Assembly: GCF_002950575.1 (NCBI RefSeq)
Contig: NZ_CP026923.1
Coordinates: 1,612,001-1,676,000 of the forward strand
DNA from: Pontimonas salivibrio
Lineage (GTDB): Bacteria; Actinomycetota; Actinomycetes; Actinomycetales; Microbacteriaceae
Direction of reading: 5' to 3'
DNA length: 64,000 bases
The translations under genes and the position numbers were made by a program. Positions 45,481 to 53,467 of this stretch are shown in pieces. Positions within the stretch are counted from its first letter, which is position 1; every line of letters begins with the position of its first letter. Below the pieces are notes generated by a model that did no database searches, was not told the DNA's origin, and saw only the letters and a program-made list of their open reading frames with translations.

Positions 45481-46527
45481 ATGAACAACACAGCACAAGA
45501 CCAGAACACGCTCGAGGCCATGGCCCGAGCGCTGAGTCTTGCTGCCCGCTCGCCTGAGGTGGGAAGAAACCCCCGTGTGGGCTGTGTGCTGACTGATGAT
45601 TCCGGCAACATCGTGGCTGAGGGTTACCACTTAGGGGCAGGCCACCCCCACGCGGAAGTCGAAGCCCTAGGTGACGCCCGTGCAAAAGGTGTCGACACTC
45701 GCGGTCTGACTGCAGTAGTCACCCTGGAGCCGTGTAATCACCATGGCACGACAGGACCGTGTTCCCTGGCGCTCCAAGAAGCCGGTATCGCCCGCGTGGT
45801 TTTCGGAGCGTCCGATCCGGGAGACCATTCCGGCGGCGGTCACGCCACACTGTCTGCTGCCGGCATTGAGGTGGTTCCCGGTGTGATGGCTCAGCAGTCT
45901 GAAGATCTCAACACACACTGGTTTTTTGCGATGCGCCAGCAGCGTCCATTTGTGACGGCCAAGTGGGCGCAGTCGCTCGATGGGCGATCCGCCGCTCCCG
46001 ACCAGACCAGTCAGTGGATTACCGGAACAGAATCCAGGCACCGTGTCCACGAACAACGAGCACAGCACGGGGTGATCATGGTGGGTACCACGACGGCGCT
46101 GGTCGATAACCCGAGCCTCACCGCCAGGACACCAGAAGGTGGCCTGGCCTCAACGCAGCCCCACGCTGTGGTGATGGGCCACCGGGAAATTCCTGAAACC
46201 TCCGCGGTGAGAAACCACCCGGGTGGATTTCAACAGATGTCCACGCACGAACCACAGCGGGCCCTGGAGGAGCTGTTTACCCAAGGCTTCCGCTCCGTGT
46301 ATTTAGAGGGCGGAAAAACCCTGATGAGTGCCTTTGTCCAAGCAGACTTGGTCGACGAGCACCACATCACCATGGGGCCCATGCTGCTCGGAGGGAAATA
46401 CCTTGCCGTGGACGATATCGGCGTAGAAACCATGAGTGACGCGAAAGCGCTCACCATTTCGAGTGTCGAAACACTCGGTAGTGATATCTGGGTGGTTGCC
46501 ACACCCACCCGAGCGGAGGAGGAATAG
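45481..46527 (+). CDS. ribD: Bifunctional diaminohydroxyphosphoribosylaminopyrimidine deaminase / 5-amino-6-(5-phosphoribosylamino)uracil reductase
   Basis: Second and third steps of riboflavin synthesis. 348 residues. The deaminase domain has the zinc motif GHPHAEVEAL near 49-58 and LEPCNHHGTTGPCSLAL near 82-98. The reductase domain has RPFVTAKWAQSLDGRSA near 156, TGTESRHRVHEQRAQHGVIMVGTTTALVDNP near 180-210 and a YLEGGKTLMSAF motif near 275. First gene behind the riboswitch; 2 nt separate it from ribE. Confidence 0.95.
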   Translation: MNNTAQDQNTLEAMARALSLAARSPEVGRNPRVGCVLTDDSGNIVAEGYHLGAGHPHAEVEALGDARAKGVDTRGLTAVVTLEPCNHHGTTGPCSLALQEAGIARVVFGASDPGDHSGGGHATLSAAGIEVVPGVMAQQSEDLNTHWFFAMRQQRPFVTAKWAQSLDGRSAAPDQTSQWITGTESRHRVHEQRAQHGVIMVGTTTALVDNPSLTARTPEGGLASTQPHAVVMGHREIPETSAVRNHPGGFQQMSTHEPQRALEELFTQGFRSVYLEGGKTLMSAFVQADLVDEHHITMGPMLLGGKYLAVDDIGVETMSDAKALTISSVETLGSDIWVVATPTRAEEE

Positions 46528-46529
46528 GG

Positions 46530-47135
46530 ATGTTTACCGGTCTGATTGAAGAAATGGGCTCCGTCGTTGAACGCGTGCCCTCAGGTGATGGCGAGCGCAT
46601 CAGCATTTCCGCCTCTGTGGTCTTAGAAGACGTCTCCCACGGTGATTCCATCGCCGTGTCCGGCGTGTGTCTTACCGTGGTGGAGAGCACCCCACAGGGC
46701 TTTATCGCTGATGTGATGGCGGAAACCATCCGCCAGTCCAGCCTGTCGATGTGGGTCCCAGGTACTCCGGTGAACTTAGAGCGTGCGGCCGCGCTCGGTG
46801 ACAGACTGGGCGGCCACATCGTGCAAGGCCACGTCGATGCCACCGCCACCGTTCTTGAAGTGACTCCCGGTGACCAGTGGAGCGTGCTGCGCTTTAGTTT
46901 GGACGAAACCATTGCCGAACTGGTCGCCATGAAGGGTTCCATTTGTGTCGACGGGGTATCGCTCACCGTGTCGGCTGTGGGTCGAGACTGGTTTGAAGTG
47001 TCACTGATCCCCGAAACCTTGAGTGCCACCACCCTGGGCGCGCTCGGTAAAGGCGACACAGTGAATATTGAGACCGACATTCTGGCCAGACAGGTCCAAC
47101 GAATGCTTCAACTGCGAGAAGGCGTGGAGGTGTAA
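46530..47135 (+). CDS. ribE: Riboflavin synthase alpha chain
   Basis: Dismutates two 6,7-dimethyl-8-ribityllumazines to riboflavin. 201 residues with two tandem lumazine-binding barrels: MFTGLIEEMGSV at the start, DSIAVSGVCLTVV near 45, GGHIVQGHVDATATV near 91 (second barrel), GSICVDGVSLTVSAV near 132, and LIPETLSATTLG near 158. Shine-Dalgarno GGAGGA is inside the ribD end. Confidence 0.95.
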   Translation: MFTGLIEEMGSVVERVPSGDGERISISASVVLEDVSHGDSIAVSGVCLTVVESTPQGFIADVMAETIRQSSLSMWVPGTPVNLERAAALGDRLGGHIVQGHVDATATVLEVTPGDQWSVLRFSLDETIAELVAMKGSICVDGVSLTVSAVGRDWFEVSLIPETLSATTLGALGKGDTVNIETDILARQVQRMLQLREGVEV

Positions 47136-47137
47136 TC

Positions 47138-48421
47138 GTGGCGATTGGTTCCATTCCTGAAGCCCTCAATCATTTACGACAGGGTCGGCCCATCATTGTG
47201 GTCGACGATGAGGCCCGCGAAAACGAAGGCGACATCGTCTTAGCCGCCGACCTGGCCACTCCCGAATGGGTGGGCTGGGCTATTCGCCACAGCTCGGGCT
47301 ACCTGTGTGCACCGATGCCCTCCGATTGGGCTGACCGGCTCCAACTCCCCCTGATGGTCCGCGATAGCGAAGACCCCCGGCGAACGGCCTACGGGGTGTC
47401 GGTTGATGCTGCCGCTGGAGTGAGCACGGGAATTAGCGCTTCGGACCGCACCCGAACGCTTCGGGTACTGGCCGACCCCCACTCGAAGCCGACCGATCTC
47501 ATTAGACCAGGCCACATCCTGCCCCTTCGTGCCTCCACTGGGGGTCTGATGGAGCGCCCCGGGCACACCGAAGCGACCGTGTCGCTGCTGGCGATGGCCG
47601 GGCTGCAACCGGTGGGGATGATTGGTGAAGTGGTCGGAGACGACGGCGAACTCTTACGCCTTCCCGAACTGTTGGAGCTCGGTGAGCGTGAAGGTGTTCC
47701 CGTGATCACTATCGAACAGCTCATTGCCTCCGGTGAAGTCCTCGGCGACACCTCGGTGTTGGGTGCCATGCACCAAGGGTCGCGCGACCAACAGCGAGTG
47801 ATTTTTGAAGTCGAAACCGATGTTCCGACCGAACACGGCACGTTCACCCTTCGCGCCTACCGTGACCGCGCCACCGGCGCGGACCATGTCGCCATTGTCT
47901 CCGGTGAGCCACATGACGGGATGCTGGTGCGCCTGCACTCCGAATGCCTCACCGGCGAAGCCATGGGGTCACTGAAATGTGAGTGTGGCCCCCAACTTCG
48001 ATCCGCCATGGAAACCATCCACGAAAGAGGCGGTGCGGTCATTTATTTGCGTGGCCACGAAGGTCGAGGTATTGGCCTGATCAACAAACTGCGCGCATAC
48101 CGCCTGCAAGAATCGGGCCTGGACACACTGGACGCCAACCTGGCGTTAGGTTTGCCCGCCGATGCCCGCGACTACGGTGCCGCGGCAGCCATCCTGAAAG
48201 ATATGGACATTTCCGAAGTGAAGCTCCTCAGCAACAACCCAGAAAAGAAGCGGCAACTGGAACAACACGGGATTACCGTGTCGGAATCAGAACCCCTCGT
48301 GGTGGGTATTGGCGCCGACAATTTCGGTTACCTGGAAGCAAAACGCGACCGGATGGGCCACACCCTCCCCGGACAGTTAGAAACGGGAGCAATTCCGATA
48401 CCTCAGGAGGACACCAAATAA
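47138..48421 (+). CDS. ribBA: 3,4-dihydroxy-2-butanone-4-phosphate synthase / GTP cyclohydrolase II
   Basis: Fused enzyme making both riboflavin precursors. 427 residues. RibB domain: IVVDDEARENEGDIVLAAD at 19-37, GYLCAPMP near 50, RPGHILPLRASTGGLMERPGHTEA near 122-145. RibA domain: VRLHSECLTGEAMGSLKCECGPQL near 265-288 with the three zinc Cys, YLRGHEGRGIGL near 304 and LLSNNPEKKRQL near 365. GTG start, 2 nt after ribE. Shares one base with the ribH start. Confidence 0.95.
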   Translation: MAIGSIPEALNHLRQGRPIIVVDDEARENEGDIVLAADLATPEWVGWAIRHSSGYLCAPMPSDWADRLQLPLMVRDSEDPRRTAYGVSVDAAAGVSTGISASDRTRTLRVLADPHSKPTDLIRPGHILPLRASTGGLMERPGHTEATVSLLAMAGLQPVGMIGEVVGDDGELLRLPELLELGEREGVPVITIEQLIASGEVLGDTSVLGAMHQGSRDQQRVIFEVETDVPTEHGTFTLRAYRDRATGADHVAIVSGEPHDGMLVRLHSECLTGEAMGSLKCECGPQLRSAMETIHERGGAVIYLRGHEGRGIGLINKLRAYRLQESGLDTLDANLALGLPADARDYGAAAAILKDMDISEVKLLSNNPEKKRQLEQHGITVSESEPLVVGIGADNFGYLEAKRDRMGHTLPGQLETGAIPIPQEDTK

Positions 48422-48897
48422 TGAGCGGCGACGGAGCACCAGAGATTACCCCGGTGAACGCCCCAGGCCTGCGTGTTGCTGTGGTCGCTGGAACGTGGCA
48501 CACCGAGATTGCTGAAGGCCTCCTCGCGGGTGCGCTGCGCTATCTGGAAAAGACTTCCGCCACGGTGACGGTGCTCCGGGTGCCGGGCAGTTTTGAGCTG
48601 CCCCTGGCCTGCCAACGGGTCTTGGAAGGCGGCGCTGATGCTGTCGTCGCACTGGGTGTGATCATCCGCGGTGGGACACCACACTTCGAATACGTTGCCA
48701 GTGCCGCCACGGACGGGCTCTCCCGGGTGGCGCTCGATTCGGGTAAACCGGTGGGTTTCGGTGTTCTCACTGTTGATGATGAACAGCAGGGTCTTGATCG
48801 CGCTGGCCTTGAGGGCTCAGTGGAAGACAAAGGCGCAGAAGCGGCCGATGCGGCTGTTCGCCTCGCTCTCAGCCTGCGAGAGCTTTCTGGCTCTTAG
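48421..48897 (+). CDS. ribH: 6,7-dimethyl-8-ribityllumazine synthase
   Basis: 158 residues. GTWHTEIAEGLLAGAL near 23-38, VPGSFELPLACQRVL near 56-70, ALGVIIRGGTPHFEYVASAATDGLSRVALDSGKPVGFGVLTVD near 77-119 with the catalytic His in the HFEYV segment. ATG 48421 overlaps the ribBA stop (TAATG) and AGGAGG lies at 48405-48410; the longer in-frame reading from 47983 lies inside ribBA and is spurious. Its TAG stop starts a -10-like hexamer for the next gene. Confidence 0.95.
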   Translation: MSGDGAPEITPVNAPGLRVAVVAGTWHTEIAEGLLAGALRYLEKTSATVTVLRVPGSFELPLACQRVLEGGADAVVALGVIIRGGTPHFEYVASAATDGLSRVALDSGKPVGFGVLTVDDEQQGLDRAGLEGSVEDKGAEAADAAVRLALSLRELSGS

Positions 48898-48900
48898 GCT
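48895..48900 (+). promoter_or_regulatory. -10-like TAGGCT overlapping the ribH stop
   Basis: TAGGCT lies 9 nt before ATG 48910, so the leader would be about 0-3 nt. The TAG is also the ribH stop codon. Confidence 0.4.
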
Positions 48901-48909
48901 GGTAGCACC

Positions 48910-49902
48910 ATGAGCGATGAGGAACGACGCCAACGCGTCACGGGTGACTCCGCCAAACGCGCAAAACGGCGAGGAGCCTTGCTTCGCTGGTGGGACACCA
49001 CCAGCGAGTCACTGCGTCGGAAAATCAAACCCCTCTTAAAGCCCCTCTACCGCCGCTTTCAGATTCGCAGTGTCATTGCCTGGTTTGTCCCCGGTTGGGG
49101 TGAGGTCAGCAAAAGCCCCGGCGGTGTTGCCCTTGTTGGCAATCTGCGGCCTGGCCCCGATGACGCGCCGCTTATTGCCGCCGTGGGCGACTTTGGTTCC
49201 GGGAAAGAACCTTCCTTTGACGTTGCGAAAATGATTTCCGCCGAGGGTGCCCAGGCGGTTGTCACCCTCGGTGACAACGTCTACTACCAAACCGGTTACC
49301 AAGCATTGGTAGGAAACCTCTACGGCGACTATTTGGAAGCGGGAGCATTTTTTCCCGCAACCGGCAACCACGACTATTCGGAGGGTCGAGGCATTGCGCT
49401 GTTTGATCGCTACTTCGATTTTCTAGGTGGCCACCGGTGGTACCGCGTCACACTGGGACCGTTCGAATTTTTTATGCTCGATTCCCACCAAGCACTGCAC
49501 CACCCCGATATTTTCACGAAGCAATACGACTGGTTAGAAGCCGCCGTTGCTGACTCGACAGCGCAGTGGAAAGCCGTGGTCGTTCACCATCCTCCGCATT
49601 CGGCAAGAAGCCGTTCGCAAAAAGAGTTTCGTTTCCCCTACGACAAGTGGGGTGTGGACCTGGTGCTCTCCGGCCACGACCACACCATGCAGCACCTGGA
49701 GTTTGATGGTGTGCACTACATCGTTGACGGTGTGGGTGGGGGCAGCCTGCACAAGTTCGAAGAACTCCTGGAGGGCACCCAGTACCGGCTCTCGGGCCGA
49801 TACGGCGCATTTTTCATGCAACCCATAGACACCGATCTTCACTGCTACTTCAAGACCACTGAGGGTGACGTGGTCCACGAATTCACCATCACTCACCAAT
49901 AA
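48910..49902 (+). CDS. Metallophosphoesterase, purple acid phosphatase-like
   Basis: 330 residues. After a basic N-terminus of about 45 residues comes the calcineurin-like core: AAVGDFGSGKE near 93, VVTLGDNVYYQTGYQ near 117-131, FFPATGNHDYSEGRGIALF near 149-167, KAVVVHHPPHSARS near 222 and LVLSGHDHTMQHL near 255-267. These give the Asp/Asn/His metal ligands of the dimetal centre. No signal peptide is evident. It follows the rib operon but is not known to act in it; substrate unknown. Confidence 0.83.
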   Translation: MSDEERRQRVTGDSAKRAKRRGALLRWWDTTSESLRRKIKPLLKPLYRRFQIRSVIAWFVPGWGEVSKSPGGVALVGNLRPGPDDAPLIAAVGDFGSGKEPSFDVAKMISAEGAQAVVTLGDNVYYQTGYQALVGNLYGDYLEAGAFFPATGNHDYSEGRGIALFDRYFDFLGGHRWYRVTLGPFEFFMLDSHQALHHPDIFTKQYDWLEAAVADSTAQWKAVVVHHPPHSARSRSQKEFRFPYDKWGVDLVLSGHDHTMQHLEFDGVHYIVDGVGGGSLHKFEELLEGTQYRLSGRYGAFFMQPIDTDLHCYFKTTEGDVVHEFTITHQ

Positions 49903-50001
49903 TTTTCGAAGCCTTCGCCGCGAGCACACAAAGAGCCTCAAGAAGGCAGGACACTTTTGGTGGTCGGTGACTGGAGAAAGCCCGAAGCGCCGAGGCCTCA
50001 A

Positions 50002-50691
50002 TTACTCTCGAACGCTCTTACCTGAGCTCAAATAGGTGAGGCACTGGAAATATTCGGCGAAGGTGCCGCAGTCAAAATAGGGCTCCCGGGCAGGGACACC
50101 CCTCACATCGAGACCACGGCTCAGGCACTCGTCAATGAGATAACCACCCGTGGTTGCATTGGGGTCAAGAAATTCTTCCGTGTGCTTGGCAAACTCCATC
50201 ACACCCCAGTGGGAGCCAAAATCGTGTGAGGAATCTTTATCCGCATGTTGGACGACGGCGTTGTTTTCGCCCAATCGGACACTGCCTACATTTCCCACCT
50301 GTTCCGGGCGTGTGGGGTAAAGCCGGAGCACCATGTCATGACCGGGGTGTTGATAGAGCTCGCGGTAAGGGTTTTCTCCCACAAAATACGTGTCGGGCAT
50401 GCCCAACACGCAAGAGTCGTATGCCACCCCCGCTAGAGCACTACGCAATGTTTCTGCCATGGTGTGGGTGTTGAGCTCAATGACATCAACGTGGGCACCA
50501 AAATCGAAGGATTTCACCACACCCACCCACTCGGTGCGGGTGGGGATGATGATCCGATCCACAGTGGGCTGCATCAATCGGACGTGGTAATCCAAAAGAC
50601 ACTGCACGTCTTCTGAGACGGGCAACAGGAATTTGGGGATGCCATTCATCCGGGACGCCGTTCCCGATGAAGGCAAAAGCCCAATACGCAT
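50002..50691 (-). CDS. Nucleotidyltransferase-like protein
   Basis: 229 residues. MRIGLLPSSGTASRMNGIPKFLLPVSED resembles the start of sugar-nucleotide pyrophosphorylases (G-x-G-T-R-M-x5-PK), with SSGTASRM in place of GGxGTRL. ALAGVAYDSCVLGMPDTYF near 88-106 corresponds to the metal-binding GD segment, here MPDT, and GVMEFAKHTEEFLDP near 165 to the sugar loop. ATG 50691 is 7 nt after TATACT on the minus strand and the longer reading to 51078 crosses into the next gene. Activity on a sugar phosphate is plausible but the donor is unknown. Confidence 0.7.
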   Translation of the reverse strand: MRIGLLPSSGTASRMNGIPKFLLPVSEDVQCLLDYHVRLMQPTVDRIIIPTRTEWVGVVKSFDFGAHVDVIELNTHTMAETLRSALAGVAYDSCVLGMPDTYFVGENPYRELYQHPGHDMVLRLYPTRPEQVGNVGSVRLGENNAVVQHADKDSSHDFGSHWGVMEFAKHTEEFLDPNATTGGYLIDECLSRGLDVRGVPAREPYFDCGTFAEYFQCLTYLSSGKSVRE

Positions 50692-50698
50692 GGCCTCG

Positions 50699-50704
50699 AG
50701 TATA
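50699..50704 (-). promoter_or_regulatory. -10 TATACT, leaderless nucleotidyltransferase-like gene
   Basis: Minus-strand TATACT, then CGAGGCC, then ATG 50691. 7-nt spacing, no Shine-Dalgarno at the proper distance. Confidence 0.45.
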
Positions 50705-50726
50705 GAAGCCCCCACCTGATCACAAA

Positions 50727-51563
50727 TCAGTCGAAGAACAACACCCGCAGTCGCCTGGTGGCAAAGAGGGTGCCGATTGTGCCGAGCACGACGAAGTAAG
50801 CCACATGGCCCAGCGTGGCCAGGCTGACTGCTCCGGTGGTTAACGCACGCAACATTTCCACACCGTGCCACAGCGGCAAGACTTGAACCACCCACTGCAG
50901 CGGTTCGGGGTACACATCGAGCGGGTAGAAAGTTCCGGAGAACAAAAACAGCGGCAGGAGGGCAAAGTTCACCCAACTCATCTGTTGGAAGGTGGTGAGG
51001 TAACTGGTGACGCTCATCCCAATCGCTGCGAAACACAATGCGATCAGCACCACGGCAGGAAGTGCCAACAGTGCCCACGGGGAGAGGACAAGACCTAAGA
51101 GTTGCATGACGATTAAAAACCCGCTGGCGTATAGCGCACCACGCATCAGCGCGAGAGTAATTTCACCGACGGCCACGTCGAGTGGTCCCAGCGTGGTTTG
51201 CAGCATCCCCTCGTAGAGGCGCTGGAAGTTGAGTTTGAAGAACACGTTCCAGGTCGAATCAAACACCGCGCCATTCATCGCCGCCACGGCCAAAAGCGCC
51301 GGGGCGATGTAGGCGGCGTAGCTCACTGATTCACCGGCGGCGTTTTCCACCTCACCGACGAGTGCACCAAAGCCCACACCGATGGAGAGCAGATAGAACA
51401 CCGGCTCGAAGAAACCACTGAGAATCACCAGGGCGTTTGTGGACTTTGTGGCCTCTAGACCTCGGCGCAAGACCGCACGAATATTTCCTGCGTAAAGACC
51501 CGCCAATGACGCCGGTAACCAACGGTGTGTTTTCTGCTCCGGCAGTGGCGCAACTTGTGTCAC
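50727..51563 (-). CDS. ABC-2 type transporter permease (second)
   Basis: 278 residues with six hydrophobic segments. Motif NALVILSGFFEPVFYLLSIGVGFGALVG near 43-70 and LFLFSGTFYPLDVYPEPLQWVVQVLPLWHGVEMLRAL near 200-240 are typical of NodJ/DrrB-like ABC-2 permeases. Its start overlaps the previous permease stop by 4 nt. Forms an exporter with that permease and the ATPase upstream. Confidence 0.88.
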   Translation of the reverse strand: MTQVAPLPEQKTHRWLPASLAGLYAGNIRAVLRRGLEATKSTNALVILSGFFEPVFYLLSIGVGFGALVGEVENAAGESVSYAAYIAPALLAVAAMNGAVFDSTWNVFFKLNFQRLYEGMLQTTLGPLDVAVGEITLALMRGALYASGFLIVMQLLGLVLSPWALLALPAVVLIALCFAAIGMSVTSYLTTFQQMSWVNFALLPLFLFSGTFYPLDVYPEPLQWVVQVLPLWHGVEMLRALTTGAVSLATLGHVAYFVVLGTIGTLFATRRLRVLFFD

Positions 51564-52387
51564 GAGCTCAGCCGTTTCGTAAACGTGCGAATGGCGAGTG
51601 TGACACCCAACACGATCAGTATCGCCAAATACACAGCGTGCACCACGGTCAACCAGGTGGGCTCAACGTGACCGTAAGACACCACTCGGCCCCATTCGGC
51701 GCCGTGCCACAGCGGCGAAATCCAGCCGATGGGTTGCAAGAAAACGGGTAATTGTTCGAGCGGGAAAAAGGTTCCCGAAAAGAGAAAGAGTGGCACAAAA
51801 ATCAGCCGGTAGAGCATAGGTAGCTGGCCCCGGTCAGTGGTGATTGTCGCGGCATACGCCATGATCAGACTGCCAAGGGCCATACCGGTCATCGCGGCAA
51901 TGGGGACCATCCACAGTGCCGACCACTGAGAAATACCGCCAAAGGCAATGATTACTAGAAAGTAGATCGCGGCCGTTGCCAGCATCCGTATGGCCACAAA
52001 CGTCACATGACCCACGACAATGTCGACCCCGCGAAGTGGGGTTTGATGCATCGCAGTAAATATCGGCCGGTATCGAAATCCAACCAAGATTTGGTAGGTG
52101 GATTCTTCGTTTGCCACAAACACGGCCGACATGGCGAATAGGGCCGGGGCGACAAAAACCAAATAGTCGACACCCTGAACGCCACCTGGCACGAGACTGC
52201 CGAGCCCCACACCCAACGCGAGTAAATACACCACCGGGTTGGCGATGCTGGTGATGAACGCACTGGAGGCATAGCCGCGAAGGGCCCGAATTTTCCGCTC
52301 CGTGACAAACCAAAAACGCCACGGTGAAGGCCTTGTGGTGATCCCTGCGGCGACCCCTTCGGGGGTCTTCTGTTCAATGACACTCAT
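51560..52387 (-). CDS. ABC-2 type transporter permease (first)
   Basis: 275 residues, six membrane segments, sharing the pattern SIANPVVYLLALGVGLGSLVPGGVQG near 48-73 and VPLFLFSGTFFPLEQLPVFLQPIGWISPLWHGAEWGRV near 206-243 with the second permease, so the two are paralogues likely forming a heterodimeric channel. Start overlaps the ATPase stop by 4 nt. Confidence 0.88.
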   Translation of the reverse strand: MSVIEQKTPEGVAAGITTRPSPWRFWFVTERKIRALRGYASSAFITSIANPVVYLLALGVGLGSLVPGGVQGVDYLVFVAPALFAMSAVFVANEESTYQILVGFRYRPIFTAMHQTPLRGVDIVVGHVTFVAIRMLATAAIYFLVIIAFGGISQWSALWMVPIAAMTGMALGSLIMAYAATITTDRGQLPMLYRLIFVPLFLFSGTFFPLEQLPVFLQPIGWISPLWHGAEWGRVVSYGHVEPTWLTVVHAVYLAILIVLGVTLAIRTFTKRLSS

Positions 52388-53316
52388 TCGATCAGGCTCC
52401 GACCGGTCAAGGTCAAAAAGACGTCTTCCAGGCTCGAGCGGCGCACAAGCGAAGTGACCGGTTCGATGCCTTCACCTTTCAGGTGGTGCAGCAGTGCTTC
52501 ACCATCGTCGGTGTACGCCAGTAGTCGGTCGGGAAGGACTTCCAAAGATTGGGCCGCCTGGCGAATCGAGTCAGCCATTTGCTCGTTTCGGTCAGAGCCG
52601 AAGCGCAATTCGACGACTTCTTTGCTCGAATACTGCCGAATCAGAGCGCTCGGTGAATCTTCGGCCATGATCCGGCCCTCGTCGATGACCACTAGACGGT
52701 CACAAAGCTGTTCGGCTTCATCCATGTAATGGGTGGTGAGAACCAGTGTGGTGCCTTGCTCTTTGAGGCGAAACAGCCTGTCCCAGAGCACGTGACGGGC
52801 CTGCGGGTCCAAACCTGTGGTCGGTTCATCCAAGAGCAGGATTTTCGGGTCGTTAATCAGCGACCGGGCAATCGTGAGACGCCTTTTCATGCCACCGCTC
52901 AGCGAATCCACTTTTTGGTCGGCTTTGTCCTGCAGTTCCGCGAAATCGAGAAGCGCCTCAGCGCGCTCTTTCAACCACGCAGTGGGTAGCCCAAAATAGC
53001 GACCGTAGACGATGAGGTTGTCTCGCACCAATAGTTCATGATCAAGGTTGTCCTGTTGGGGCACCACACCCAACTGGGCTCGAATCGCAGGACCTTCCAC
53101 ATTGGGGTCCATACCCAAAATGTCTAACTCACCGGAGGTTCTGCCGGACACTGCACCCACCATCCGCATAGTGGTGGATTTTCCCGCGCCATTTGGGCCC
53201 AACAGTCCAAATGACTCACCCGGGGCGACCTCGAAATTGATGTGGTCGACAGCGGTCGTCTCGTCATAGACCTTGGTGAGTTCTCGTGCAGTGATTACCG
53301 CGTGTGCCTTTGTCAC
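52384..53316 (-). CDS. ABC transporter ATP-binding protein (DrrA/NodI-like)
   Basis: 310 residues. VYDETTAVDHINFEVAPGESFGLLGPNGAGKSTTMRMV (Walker A near 44-51), GVVPQQDNLDHELLVRDNL (Q-loop), DSLSGGMKRRLTIARSLINDPKILLLDEPTTGLDPQARH near 137-175 and TTHYMDEAEQLCDR near 192. The C-terminal 80 residues match the DrrA-type regulatory extension. GTG 53316 has TAGGCT 8 nt upstream on the minus strand; a longer reading to 53409 has no start signal. Substrate unknown; antibiotic, glycan or lipid export are options. Confidence 0.9.
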   Translation of the reverse strand: MTKAHAVITARELTKVYDETTAVDHINFEVAPGESFGLLGPNGAGKSTTMRMVGAVSGRTSGELDILGMDPNVEGPAIRAQLGVVPQQDNLDHELLVRDNLIVYGRYFGLPTAWLKERAEALLDFAELQDKADQKVDSLSGGMKRRLTIARSLINDPKILLLDEPTTGLDPQARHVLWDRLFRLKEQGTTLVLTTHYMDEAEQLCDRLVVIDEGRIMAEDSPSALIRQYSSKEVVELRFGSDRNEQMADSIRQAAQSLEVLPDRLLAYTDDGEALLHHLKGEGIEPVTSLVRRSSLEDVFLTLTGRSLIE

Positions 53317-53324
53317 AAGCGTCG

Positions 53325-53330
53325 AGCCTA
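53325..53330 (-). promoter_or_regulatory. -10 TAGGCT of the ABC-2 exporter operon
   Basis: Minus-strand TAGGCT, then 8 nt (CGACGCTT), then GTG 53316. Leader of 0-2 nt. Confidence 0.45.
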
Positions 53331-53467
53331 ACCACCGTGAGTGGTTATCCGCTGAGCGAACATGAGCGTCTCGCACAGCCACAGCGAACACACTGAGAGG
53401 ACAACACATTGGCTAGGTGCGGGCCCTATGGTCAGCGACCCCGAGAGTGAGTGGGCAGACTACTTCT

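Noticed and set aside
47983-48420. Long upstream reading of the ribH frame
   Set aside because: It lies entirely within ribBA in another frame; AGGAGG and the TAATG overlap mark the true ribH start at 48421.
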